Assembly (NCBI RefSeq): GCF_010669305.1
Contig: NZ_CP048649.1
Location: 434,001-498,000, forward strand
DNA length: 64,000 nt
Direction of reading: 5' to 3'
DNA from: Aminipila butyrica
GTDB taxonomy: Bacteria; Bacillota; Clostridia; Peptostreptococcales; Anaerovoracaceae
Every line of letters begins with the position of its first letter. Position 1 is the stretch's first letter. Under the pieces are notes generated by a model, which saw only the letters and a program-made list of their open reading frames with translations, was not told the origin of the DNA and did not search any database. This document shows, in pieces, positions 1-8,205 of the stretch. The position numbers were made by a program, and so were the translations under genes.

Positions 1-698
1 TCTACTTGGTCCCAGAACCAAGTAGGCGTAATCAATTTTTTCCCTAATGAAGTTTGAAAAAAATCGTGATTTAAAGCTTGAGAAAGCCCCAAAAGACTCA
101 GCAGAAAGCTGACTGCCGCTGTAGGATAGATAATCCATTTCACATTTCTTTCATGGTTTATCGTATTTATCACAAAAAACAACATAACCATGTATGCCAG
201 GAGGGTAACCGTACCCTCAAATCGATCATTCCACCCCCACAGGGAAAAATCCTTGTATTCCGACAATCCATGGGAAATCATTACAAAGAGCATATACACA
301 CCCATAGGTATGTAATAAGACGAACGCTTGATGAAAAAGGACTGGGTAAAAACCCGGTACAGCAGAAACACTAGCGCCAGCACTGCACAAATCACAATAG
401 CCACCATCTTGTAATAACTAAAAAATTCGGTCAAGTCGTTACCGCTGTTAGTCCAAAAAAATTGGCTCATAGGACGTTGGTAGTCGTGCATCCTGACAAT
501 AGTGATGATGCAGGCTGTAAAAAACAAGGCCGGTAACATCTGGAACCAGTGAGATGCCTCGTCTATTCTCGGTGCCATACTCATGGAATAAAGATAATCG
601 GATTTTCGTCCGGAGGTCACAGATTTGTGGGGCATATGCGTGTTGCCTTGCTGCTTAGAAGAAGTAGCTTTATTCCCCAATTTGTTTTTATTTTTCAT
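1..698 (-). CDS. O-antigen ligase/polymerase-like membrane protein, N-terminal part (runs off the left edge)
   Basis: Translating the minus strand from the ATG at 698 gives an uninterrupted frame to base 1, about 232 residues with no stop, so the gene is cut by the window edge. The start is preceded by TTGGGGGAA at a usable distance. A polar N-terminus of about 50 residues is followed by several hydrophobic segments. The stretch reading LWGWNDRFEG, then a further membrane helix and later LSQALNHDFF, resembles the N-terminal half of O-antigen ligase family (Wzy_C) proteins, where a loop containing R-x-EG is common. The C-terminal half with the usual catalytic loop is outside the window. A polysaccharide polymerase or ligase role is inferred; it would fit the neighbouring glycan genes. 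Confidence 0.7.
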   Translation of the reverse strand, partial: MKNKNKLGNKATSSKQQGNTHMPHKSVTSGRKSDYLYSMSMAPRIDEASHWFQMLPALFFTACIITIVRMHDYQRPMSQFFWTNSGNDLTEFFSYYKMVAIVICAVLALVFLLYRVFTQSFFIKRSSYYIPMGVYMLFVMISHGLSEYKDFSLWGWNDRFEGTVTLLAYMVMLFFVINTINHERNVKWIIYPTAAVSFLLSLLGLSQALNHDFFQTSLGKKLITPTWFWDQV

Positions 699-810
699 GT
701 ATAAATTCCCCCAATGTACAATTTTAATTATAGCCACTTTATTATATCTCAGAGATGGGTAAATTGCAATTGCCTCGATGAAAAGAACAAATTTGCAAGA
801 ATTAAATCTA

Positions 811-846
811 ATAAAAAATGCAGGCAAAAATTTCTTCTGCCTGCAT
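811..846 (-). terminator. Intrinsic terminator of the TolC-like gene
   Basis: A perfect 9-bp stem (818-826 with 838-846, ATGCAGGCA/TGCCTGCAT) lies 50 bases past the stop codon of the minus-strand gene. On that strand it is followed by a run of T (complement of 812-818). Confidence 0.85.
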
Positions 847-896
847 GAGAACCCCTGTTAAAATACTCAGAAGTTCAACTTATATTGCCCATAATC

Positions 897-2303
897 TTAA
901 TTAATGGAAGCAGTTTTGGTACCAATTCCGCTGGAAAGGACATAAACGTCCACTGCTAAATTGTAATCTAGTATAGTTTTGTAATAGGCCTGCTGGGTTT
1001 CGAAAGTTTTCAGGTTGGTTTCGGACAACTCCGTAACCGTGATAAGGCCACTGTCATATTGCAATTGACTTAGCCTAGAGGCTTCCTTAGAATTTTCATA
1101 AGATACCTTTCCAGAGCTGATTGCATCATACTTTTGTTTCATATCCATGTATTTTGTCCGTACGTCCACTTCGATACTTTCAGGCTTTGTTTTAGCCACT
1201 TCCTGAGCCATCTGCAACACGGTTTTAGCAGAGATGTACGTGGCCGAGCTGCTAGGATATGCTTTGACGTCATTCATGGCATGTTGAGCCATCTGAACGT
1301 TGTAATTGGCTTCGCTAACTTCGTTTCGGTTGGACTTAGCCTCCTTCACAGAATCTTCCAAAGATTTAGTAGGAAAAGCTAAAGGCGCCAAGCTGTCGGT
1401 CAAGGTGATCTTTTGGTGAATACCGTAGCCCATAAAAAGATTAAAGTTCATTTTTTCTGTTTCAAACTCATTGACCTTTACCGCATAGTCATCTTTCGCT
1501 GCGTTGAGAGCGGTTTCTGCTGTTAGAGTATCCAAGCGAGATACGTTGCCTAACTTATATTTCAGCATAGTGCTATTATAGACTTCCTGGGTTCTAGTCA
1601 GATTATCTTTGGCTACCTGAACTTGAGCTTCAGTATATTTGTAATTATAATATTTTTCGTAGGTGTCTGATTTTAGCTGATTGATGGAGGCTTCATAATT
1701 TTTTGGTGCTTGCGTCTTTCCAAAGTCTTTTTGAGCTTGCAGCATAATCTTGTTGGCGGTATCAATGCTCCAAGAGGCAGCTAACCTGTCTGACTCTGAT
1801 AAGCTGGGATCTTTAGCAGCTCGTTCTGTTTTGTTTATGGAGGAAATCTTTTCACTGTAGCCTTTGGCTACGGAAAGCTCTGAATCCATGGTGTATTTAG
1901 CCAAGATGGCCTGAGGGCTGTCGGACAGCATTTTTTTGTAAGCCCCCTCTAGTGATAAGGTGGCGGGTGCAAGGGATTCAGTGGTTGATGTTGTTGTGGT
2001 TTCCGGGGGTTGAGCTTTGGTGGAGTCAGTAGTTATGCCGGAATCTGTTGTGGCAGTTGCCTTTTGGGTTGTAGGGTCGGAGCTTGTGGATTCCGTAGTG
2101 GTGCTTTCGATAGCGGAATCTGTGGTTTTGCTGGCGGCGTCTGAAGTTGTAGTTTTGGTGATGGCCCCTGTGCTGGTTGTTGTTGGGGCTGTTACTGCAG
2201 GGACTGTGTTGGTAACAGTATTGGCTGCTGTTAAAGCGGTAGCTGGTATAGTTGTTACCATTAGGGTGGTAGCCAGAAGCGCTATAAATAATTGTTTTTT
2301 CAT
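897..2303 (-). CDS. Secreted TolC/OEP-like protein with Thr/Ser-rich N-terminal region
   Basis: 468 residues. The start at 2303 is chosen over the upstream in-frame start at 2372 because GAGGAGGAAA lies 7 bases before it and a signal peptide (MKKQ, then a hydrophobic core ending near residue 26) begins there. Residues about 27-115 are low-complexity Thr/Ser/Ala. The remainder is long amphipathic helices in two homologous halves, each with the outer membrane efflux protein (TolC) pattern: a coiled-coil stretch followed by a turn such as YKLGNVSRLDTLTAE in the first half and YDSGLITVTELSETN in the second. In diderms TolC forms the exit duct of efflux and type I secretion. Family members also occur in Clostridia that lack an outer membrane, with unknown function. 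The Thr-rich segment may be a wall-spanning or glycosylated linker. No partner transporter is adjacent. Confidence 0.8.
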   Translation of the reverse strand: MKKQLFIALLATTLMVTTIPATALTAANTVTNTVPAVTAPTTTSTGAITKTTTSDAASKTTDSAIESTTTESTSSDPTTQKATATTDSGITTDSTKAQPPETTTTSTTESLAPATLSLEGAYKKMLSDSPQAILAKYTMDSELSVAKGYSEKISSINKTERAAKDPSLSESDRLAASWSIDTANKIMLQAQKDFGKTQAPKNYEASINQLKSDTYEKYYNYKYTEAQVQVAKDNLTRTQEVYNSTMLKYKLGNVSRLDTLTAETALNAAKDDYAVKVNEFETEKMNFNLFMGYGIHQKITLTDSLAPLAFPTKSLEDSVKEAKSNRNEVSEANYNVQMAQHAMNDVKAYPSSSATYISAKTVLQMAQEVAKTKPESIEVDVRTKYMDMKQKYDAISSGKVSYENSKEASRLSQLQYDSGLITVTELSETNLKTFETQQAYYKTILDYNLAVDVYVLSSGIGTKTASIN

Positions 2304-2388
2304 CTCTAAGTTTCCTCCTCTTGTCTGTAAGTGGCTATCTATTTCCTGTATTTTATGATTTACATTGATCATAATTTTACTTAATTAC

Positions 2389-2397
2389 ATTATAACA
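2389..2397 (-). promoter_or_regulatory. Extended -10 promoter for the TolC-like gene, in a 332-bp divergent intergenic region
   Basis: On the minus strand this reads TGTTATAAT, a perfect extended -10, about 90 bases upstream of the start codon. No good -35 is visible. The rest of the 2304-2635 gap shows only a weak TATACT (2581-2586) that could serve the plus-strand gene at 2636. Confidence 0.6.
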
Positions 2398-2635
2398 AAA
2401 GATGTGGATGCAAATATTAAATCTTTCTTAAATAATTAACAGTGATTGCACTTTTGATGTGTAAATCACGTGTAAGCGCCTAAACGCAAGGGTGATAGAT
2501 AGTCTTGGAAAGTTTTTCACGCTAGAATAGGAGGAAACAGCCATCACCGCATTTCAGTCGCAAAACTAAATTTTTTGTGATATACTATCCGAAGCAAACA
2601 AAAATATCGAAACTGTGAAATAGAGAGAAACATAC

Positions 2636-3847
2636 ATGAAAAAGATACTTTATGTGGCCTCCAGCTATGGGCACATACGCAGCTTTCATATACCATATAT
2701 AAAAGGATTGCAGGAATCTGGATTTGAAGTGGATACAGCCGCAGCGGGGACTTGTGAGAGGTTAGAATTTTTGAATGGAAAGAAGATTATTATTCCCTTT
2801 GAAAAAAAAATGACTTCTCTTAAGAATATAAAGTGCACGGTCCAGCTGATACGCTTGTTAAAGGAAGAAAAATACGATGTGATAAGTGTTCACACGTCTC
2901 TGGCTGCCTTTTTTGTACGGATATCTGTTTTAATGTCTGGCAGGAAAGAGGTGAAGGTTATCAACACGGTACATGGGTATTTATTTGATGAATATTCTCC
3001 TTACCTTAAGCGCAGTCTTTTATTATGGGCGGAAAAGTTGACAAGATCAGTAACTGATATCTTAGTAGTAATGAATCGACAAGACTATGAGATAGCAGAA
3101 AAATATCATTTATATAAAAATAAATTGGTGCTAATTCCTGGGTTTGGTATTGACGCAGAACGGTTTTCTCGAAATAGAATTGAGGAAGAAGTTCGATTCA
3201 GTCAACAGGAGGAAGCCCGAGGAGATGAGGCGGCAGAAGGAAAAGAGTCAAATCGCGTGGAAAGATTGGTCCCGTTTGGCGTTACGCGCCAAAAAGAGCG
3301 GAAGAAGCTAGGAGTTGATCCAGATAATATAACGCTGATTTACGCTGCAGAGTTTTCAAAAAGAAAGAATCAACAAATGCTCATCGAGGCCATGAAGTTG
3401 CTTCCTCAAAAAGTGAAATTCCTCTTGGCCGGACAGGGTGAGTATTGGGAAGTCTGTCAGCGGCGGGCGGAGCATTTGGGCTTAAGTGATCGAGTGCGGT
3501 TTCTGGGTCACGTAAAAAATCTGGAATATTATTATTATCTGTCAGATATTTGTGTATCGGCTAGCAGAAGCGAAGGGCTGCCCTTTAACATTATGGAGGC
3601 CATGGCTATGGGGCTGCCAGTAGTAGCAACGGATGTGAAGGGGCATAAGGATTTGATTGAGCCGGGAATCAATGGCTACCTGTATGGGTTTGGTGATGAC
3701 CAGGGATTCTCAGAGGCTGTCTTACGTTTGACAGAGGATCGAGAGCATGCTTGGCAAATAGCAGAGAACAATAAGGTCAAGGCAAGAGAATTCGGATTGA
3801 AGCAGGTAATAGAGACTGTACTGGCTGTGTATGAGGAGGAGAGGTAA
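2636..3847 (+). CDS. Family 4 glycosyltransferase (EpsD/CapM-like)
   Basis: 403 residues with a GT-B fold layout. The N-terminal acceptor domain starts MKKILYVASSYGHIRSFH. The C-terminal nucleotide-sugar domain carries the GT4 EX7E motif in SRSEGLPFNIMEAMAMG, followed by GLPVVATDVKGHKDLI. Enzymes of this type transfer a hexose or N-acetylhexosamine to a lipid-linked glycan at the cytoplasmic membrane face. The start has GAGAGAAA upstream. An acidic and basic insertion of about 45 residues (roughly 180-225) sits between the two domains, before RKKLGVD, where relatives have only a short linker. It is the first gene of the surface-polysaccharide locus and is followed after 12 bases by the small orphan gene. 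Confidence 0.85.
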   Translation: MKKILYVASSYGHIRSFHIPYIKGLQESGFEVDTAAAGTCERLEFLNGKKIIIPFEKKMTSLKNIKCTVQLIRLLKEEKYDVISVHTSLAAFFVRISVLMSGRKEVKVINTVHGYLFDEYSPYLKRSLLLWAEKLTRSVTDILVVMNRQDYEIAEKYHLYKNKLVLIPGFGIDAERFSRNRIEEEVRFSQQEEARGDEAAEGKESNRVERLVPFGVTRQKERKKLGVDPDNITLIYAAEFSKRKNQQMLIEAMKLLPQKVKFLLAGQGEYWEVCQRRAEHLGLSDRVRFLGHVKNLEYYYYLSDICVSASRSEGLPFNIMEAMAMGLPVVATDVKGHKDLIEPGINGYLYGFGDDQGFSEAVLRLTEDREHAWQIAENNKVKAREFGLKQVIETVLAVYEEER

Positions 3848-3859
3848 AAAGGAGGAGCT

Positions 3860-4042
3860 ATGGGAGTTAGCGTAATAGGGGGCACTAGCCCGGAAGTTTG
3901 GAAAATGCTTGGTATTGATTTCGACGAGTCGGGGGAAGAAGACAAGTCGGACAAAAGCGGCGGTAAGCAAGCGAATAAAGATAAGAAGAGGGCAAGCAAT
4001 AATCAAGAGGAAAAAACCGTAGAACGCATGAGAAGAGATTGA
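3860..4042 (+). CDS. Small hydrophilic protein of unknown function, 60 residues
   Basis: An open frame of 60 codons begins 12 bases after the preceding glycosyltransferase, with an excellent ribosome binding site (AAGGAGGAGCT directly before ATG). The first 20 residues (MGVSVIGGTSPEVWKMLGID) could fold. The rest is highly charged, rich in Lys, Glu, Asp and Ser, with no membrane segment or signal peptide. I do not recognise a family. The ribosome binding site and tight spacing make real translation likely. Confidence 0.6.
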   Translation: MGVSVIGGTSPEVWKMLGIDFDESGEEDKSDKSGGKQANKDKKRASNNQEEKTVERMRRD

Positions 4043-4101
4043 GAGCGACATGGAATATAAGAATAATGATTGAAATTTAAGTCGATTGTCTGGGGATTAT
4101 G

Positions 4102-4110
4102 TGGTATAAT
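4102..4110 (+). promoter_or_regulatory. Extended -10 promoter of the main polysaccharide operon
   Basis: TGGTATAAT is a perfect extended -10, placed 58 bases before the rfbB start. The -35 region is poor, as is usual for this class. It is the only convincing promoter before the uninterrupted plus-strand gene run from 4168 to 20348. Confidence 0.65.
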
Positions 4111-4167
4111 GATTGCATTCATTGACATGCGACGTTGTCGCAAAGTATTAAAAGCGGGAGTTCAATT

Positions 4168-5187
4168 ATGAAGATACTGATAACAGGCGGAGCTGGGTTC
4201 ATAGGCGGCAATTTTGTGCATTATATGCTTAAGGAGCATAAGGAGTATGACATCGTTTGTGTAGACGCCCTTACTTATGCAGGGAATTTGGAGACACTTA
4301 AGCCTGTTATGGATAATCTGAAATTTAAATTTATAAAAGCAGATATTACTGACAGAAGAGAAATCTATAAGATTTTTGAAGTAGAAAACCCTGACATTGT
4401 GGTTAATTTTGCTGCGGAAAGTCATGTAGATCGGTCCATAGAGGATTCTGAGATATTTTTAAGAACAAATGTGATGGGTACACAGGTCTTGCTGGATGCT
4501 TGCAAAAAATATGGCACAAGGAGGTATCATCAAGTTTCGACGGATGAAGTATATGGTGACTTGCCCCTTGGCAGAATAGACTTGTTTTTTACCGAAGAAA
4601 CGCCTATTCATACGTCAAGCCCATACAGCGCTTCAAAAGCAAGTGCAGATCTCTTGGTCCAGGCATATCATAGAACCCATAAACTGCCGGTAACTATTTC
4701 GAGGTGTTCGAATAATTATGGACCTTATCATTTCCCAGAGAAGCTCATTCCATTGATGATCTCAAATGTATTAAATAGAAAGCCCCTTCCAGTCTACGGA
4801 AAAGGTGAAAATGTGAGAGATTGGCTTTATGTAGAAGACCATTGTCGAGCCATCGACCTTATCATTCACAGTGGGAAAGTTGGTGAAGTCTATAACATCG
4901 GTGGGCACAATGAACGGACAAATCTGGAGGTAGTAAAAACCATTATCAAAGAGCTGGATGCCAGCGAAGACTTAATCACTTATGTGACAGACAGGGCCGG
5001 GCATGATTTAAGATATGCAATCGATCCGACAAAGATTTACCAGGAGCTGGGGTGGTTGCCTACAACTGATTTTGAAGAGGGGATTAAGAGAACCATTACA
5101 TGGTATTTAAACAATAAAAAATGGTGGGAGCACATAATTAATGGGGAATATCAAACATATTATGAAAAGATGTATAAGGATAGATAG
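4168..5187 (+). CDS. rfbB: dTDP-glucose 4,6-dehydratase
   Basis: 339 residues. The ATG at 4168 is preferred over the TTG at 4135 because GCGGGAG precedes it and the Rossmann motif GGAGFIGG then falls at residues 7-14. Further short-chain dehydrogenase signatures are STDEVYGDL and YSASKAS (YxxxK). The protein converts dTDP-glucose to dTDP-4-keto-6-deoxyglucose in the cytoplasm. The glucose-1-phosphate thymidylyltransferase that makes its substrate is in the same operon at 9679. The ketoisomerase (9267) and aminotransferase (10638) act on its product. No rfbC or rfbD is present, so the operon does not encode dTDP-rhamnose synthesis. Confidence 0.95.
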   Translation: MKILITGGAGFIGGNFVHYMLKEHKEYDIVCVDALTYAGNLETLKPVMDNLKFKFIKADITDRREIYKIFEVENPDIVVNFAAESHVDRSIEDSEIFLRTNVMGTQVLLDACKKYGTRRYHQVSTDEVYGDLPLGRIDLFFTEETPIHTSSPYSASKASADLLVQAYHRTHKLPVTISRCSNNYGPYHFPEKLIPLMISNVLNRKPLPVYGKGENVRDWLYVEDHCRAIDLIIHSGKVGEVYNIGGHNERTNLEVVKTIIKELDASEDLITYVTDRAGHDLRYAIDPTKIYQELGWLPTTDFEEGIKRTITWYLNNKKWWEHIINGEYQTYYEKMYKDR

Positions 5188-5219
5188 GATAGAAATATCC
5201 ATAGGGGAGAATTCATTGA

Positions 5220-5996
5220 ATGTGGCAGGAAATTTATAATAAGGCTAAAAAGCATCAATTTCTTTTTGAAGAATTGGTAAAAAGAGATTTTAAGAAGAAA
5301 TACAAGAGGACCAGCCTTGGGATGCTTTGGAGCATTTTATCACCATTACTGATGCTATTAGTTATGAGCATCGTATTTACGAACTTTTTTGGAAGAAATA
5401 TGGAGCATTTTACAACATATTTGTTTTCGGGTTGGGCTGTCTTTAACTATTTTACAGAGGCAACAAATGGAGGTATGACCTCCCTAATAGCAAACTCGGA
5501 TATATTCACAAAAGTAAATGTACCCAAATACTTATTTCTGCTCTCCAAAAATATTTCAGCTGTTATAAATTTTGCCATAGTTCTTATCGTATATTTCATT
5601 TTTGCAGCAATAGATCAAGTGGACTTTACCTGGAAAATTTTATTTTTAGTATATCCCATTGGGTGCCTTATCGTGTTTAATATTGGCATGGGCTTGATTT
5701 TATCCGCCTTATTTGTTCTATTTAGGGACATTCAATACCTTTATTCGATTTTTACTCAAGTTGTTATGTACTTGTCAGCGATATTTTACCCAGCGACGGC
5801 CTTTGGCAAGCTGCTTCCACTGTTTTATTTCAACCCAATATACGTGTATATAACTTACTTTAGGTGGATTGTCATAGAGGGTATCATACCATCTATACAG
5901 TTCCATTTATTATGCGGCTTTTATGCCATTTTGGTAGCTGTAATAGGTGCTGCTATTTATAAAAAATACAATTATAGATTTTTATACTATGTATAA
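5220..5996 (+). CDS. wzm: ABC-2 polysaccharide export permease (Wzm/TagG type)
   Basis: 258 residues with about six hydrophobic segments. The N-terminal cytoplasmic amphipathic stretch RDFKKKYKRTSLGMLWSILSP is typical of Wzm, TagG and RfbA permeases. The protein forms the membrane pore that flips a completed lipid-linked polysaccharide or teichoic acid across the membrane, in pairs with the ATPase encoded 18 bases downstream. It starts at an ATG behind GGGGAGAA. Its presence means the locus uses ABC-transporter-dependent export rather than Wzx flipping. Confidence 0.93.
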   Translation: MWQEIYNKAKKHQFLFEELVKRDFKKKYKRTSLGMLWSILSPLLMLLVMSIVFTNFFGRNMEHFTTYLFSGWAVFNYFTEATNGGMTSLIANSDIFTKVNVPKYLFLLSKNISAVINFAIVLIVYFIFAAIDQVDFTWKILFLVYPIGCLIVFNIGMGLILSALFVLFRDIQYLYSIFTQVVMYLSAIFYPATAFGKLLPLFYFNPIYVYITYFRWIVIEGIIPSIQFHLLCGFYAILVAVIGAAIYKKYNYRFLYYV

Positions 5997-6014
5997 GTAA
6001 AGGTATAGGGTAGG

Positions 6015-6749
6015 ATGATTATAGAAGCAAATGATATATCAATTCGGTATATTTTAGGGGATTTTAAAGATATTGGCCTGAAAGAATACGTTATGAGAAA
6101 GGTCAAGAAAAACTATCACGTCAGAGAGTTTTGGGCAGTAGATGGCGTGAGCTTTTCCTTGGAAAAAGGAGATATGGTAGGTATCGTTGGCGGCAATGGC
6201 GCCGGAAAATCTACCCTGTTGAAAGCTATATCCGGCATTATGGTGCCTACAAAAGGTAGTATGAAAATAAATGGAAATATATCTGCCCTTTTGGAGCTAG
6301 GAAGCGGGTTTGATGGAGATTTAACTGTGCAGGAGAACACCTTCCTACGTGGTGCCATGCTGGGATATACAAGAGAGTTTATGAATGAAAAATATCCTGA
6401 GATTATATCCTTTGCCGAGCTTGATGAGTTTCAAGACAGACCCTTTAAACAGCTTTCCTCCGGTATGAAATCCAGGCTGGCCTTTTCCATAGCAAGTTTA
6501 GTAAAACCAGAAATTCTTATCTTAGATGAAGTACTTTCGGTTGGGGACGGTGCTTTTCAAAAAAAAAGTGAAGAGAAAATGCTGGAAGTTATAAATGGCG
6601 GGGTCACAACTATACTGGTATCCCATTCGCTGGATCAGATCAGACGGATGTGCAATAAGGTACTATGGTTGGACAAGGGAAAACAAATTGCTTTTGGAGA
6701 AACAGAAGAGATTTGCGATAGATATCAAGAGTTTTTGGAGAAGAAATAG
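6015..6749 (+). CDS. wzt: Polysaccharide export ABC transporter ATP-binding protein (Wzt/TagH type)
   Basis: 244 residues. Walker A GGNGAGKST is at 59-67, the signature LSSGM at 147-151 and Walker B LILDEV at 168-173. The preceding LELGSGFDGDLTVQEN loop is characteristic of the polysaccharide and teichoic acid export subfamily. It lacks the C-terminal carbohydrate-binding domain found in longer Wzt proteins, so export is probably not gated by recognition of a terminal sugar. It powers the Wzm permease encoded just upstream. Confidence 0.93.
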   Translation: MIIEANDISIRYILGDFKDIGLKEYVMRKVKKNYHVREFWAVDGVSFSLEKGDMVGIVGGNGAGKSTLLKAISGIMVPTKGSMKINGNISALLELGSGFDGDLTVQENTFLRGAMLGYTREFMNEKYPEIISFAELDEFQDRPFKQLSSGMKSRLAFSIASLVKPEILILDEVLSVGDGAFQKKSEEKMLEVINGGVTTILVSHSLDQIRRMCNKVLWLDKGKQIAFGETEEICDRYQEFLEKK

Positions 6750-6783
6750 ATTGCTTGCAAAGAAAAGCTTGAAAGGGCAACGT

Positions 6784-8205
6784 ATGAGGTTGGTTTGTAA
6801 AATTTTAAATTCTTGGCAGCATTTTGGAATTGTAGCTTTATTTGCTAAGGCTTGGGAAAAGTTTGCCATTGATAAATATAGGTTTCGCACTAATCTTCAA
6901 AGAGTTGTCCCTACTTTTCCAGATAGAAAGCATAAAACAGCAATTGAAAAACCTCTTGTTCAGGAGGATAAAGGACTTTCTATATGCTATTTGATACACT
7001 ATTTCTTTCCCGATAAGCAAGGGGGAACGGAAAGGTTTGTATTAAATCTTGCTAAAGAACAACAGAAAATAGGAAATCAAGTCCGAGTAATAACCCTAGG
7101 GAAAAGAACATTAAAACAGTACAGCAATAAAATACAGAGCCTTTATTGGGAAGACTTTGTATTTGATGGGGTTCCTGTTACACAAATAAGGTATAAGAGA
7201 GCTCCAAGAGGATTGTATTACGATACTATTTGTGATGATGAGCCGAATATGATGGCTTTCGCAGAAAGCTTTTTTTATGAAAATAAGGTGGATGTCATAC
7301 ATGTGGCGTATCCTCAGCCATTTTCCTCTTTTTTAACAGTTTGCAAACAAAAGAATATACCCTACATAGTGACGCTCACGGATTTTAATATACTCTGTCA
7401 CTATGCAACCATGGTGGCAAAAAACGGAGAGTTTTGTGATGGAAGCCAATGTGGAACTAAATGCGAAAGATATTGCCATACGTATGGATTATTAGATTCC
7501 AAGAGACGCTATATGTTGGCTAAGGAGCTTTTAAGCAATGCAGGCTATCTGACTGTACCTTCTGAATTTGTTGCAAAAATAATCGAACATGAATTCCAGA
7601 ATATTTCAGTCGAGGTTATACCACATGGGATTAGTGAAAGTTTTGTAGTAAAGAATCAGCGGACAAACACTAAAAAATTTATGTATGCAGGAACCTTATC
7701 GGATTTAAAAGGAGTGGAATTATTAATTAAAGCCTTCCTTAGATTGTCTGATAAGGATATTTCTCTTCACATATATGGGGAAGGAGAACCGACTTATGTA
7801 AATACTCTAAAACGATTAGCTAAATCAGATAAAAGGATTTTGTTTCATGGGAGCATTTCTGCCAATGAGATCTCAAGGGCATATCAGGAGGCTGATTGTG
7901 TGATAGTTCCTTCTATTTGGTTTGAGACGTACAATTTTGTCCTGCGAGAGGCCCTTGCGTGTGGTAATCTGGTGGTTGTATCAAATATAGGAGCAATGCC
8001 TGAAGCAGTTTCTGCTTCTCAAAATGGTTTTGTTTTTAATGCTGGTGATGAAGCCTCTTTGCATGATGCTTTACAAAGGGCAAAGAGGTTTAAGTGGCAG
8101 CAATACCAACCATCTCAATTTCCTAAAATCGCGGATGAAGCCACAAAATATAATAGTATATATTATTATTTGATGGACGGGAGGATACAACATGCCCAAG
8201 ATTAG
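6784..8205 (+). CDS. Family 4 glycosyltransferase
   Basis: 473 residues from the ATG at 6784 (GAAAGGG upstream). Longer in-frame starts would overlap the ATPase gene and add an unrelated N-terminus. A helical leader of about 60 residues precedes the GT-B domains, as is common in capsule glycosyltransferases. SICYLIHYFFPDKQGGTERF is the acceptor-domain P-loop-like entry. The EX7E motif is in WFETYNFVLREALACG. A Cys-rich patch (CDGSQCGTKCERYC) in the middle of the N-terminal domain is typical of a subset of GT4 enzymes. Its last 14 bases overlap the next gene, which indicates translational coupling. Confidence 0.88.
   Translation: MRLVCKILNSWQHFGIVALFAKAWEKFAIDKYRFRTNLQRVVPTFPDRKHKTAIEKPLVQEDKGLSICYLIHYFFPDKQGGTERFVLNLAKEQQKIGNQVRVITLGKRTLKQYSNKIQSLYWEDFVFDGVPVTQIRYKRAPRGLYYDTICDDEPNMMAFAESFFYENKVDVIHVAYPQPFSSFLTVCKQKNIPYIVTLTDFNILCHYATMVAKNGEFCDGSQCGTKCERYCHTYGLLDSKRRYMLAKELLSNAGYLTVPSEFVAKIIEHEFQNISVEVIPHGISESFVVKNQRTNTKKFMYAGTLSDLKGVELLIKAFLRLSDKDISLHIYGEGEPTYVNTLKRLAKSDKRILFHGSISANEISRAYQEADCVIVPSIWFETYNFVLREALACGNLVVVSNIGAMPEAVSASQNGFVFNAGDEASLHDALQRAKRFKWQQYQPSQFPKIADEATKYNSIYYYLMDGRIQHAQD

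Noticed and set aside
78..374. Plus-strand frame of 98 codons at the left edge
   Set aside because: It overlaps the minus-strand O-antigen-ligase-like frame, which has membrane helices and a good ribosome binding site. The plus-strand product has no recognisable features.
2017..2358. Plus-strand open frame of 113 codons rich in Val and Ala
   Set aside because: It is the antisense of the Thr/Ser-rich region of the TolC-like gene. The low-complexity codons create the open frame, and no ribosome binding site is present.
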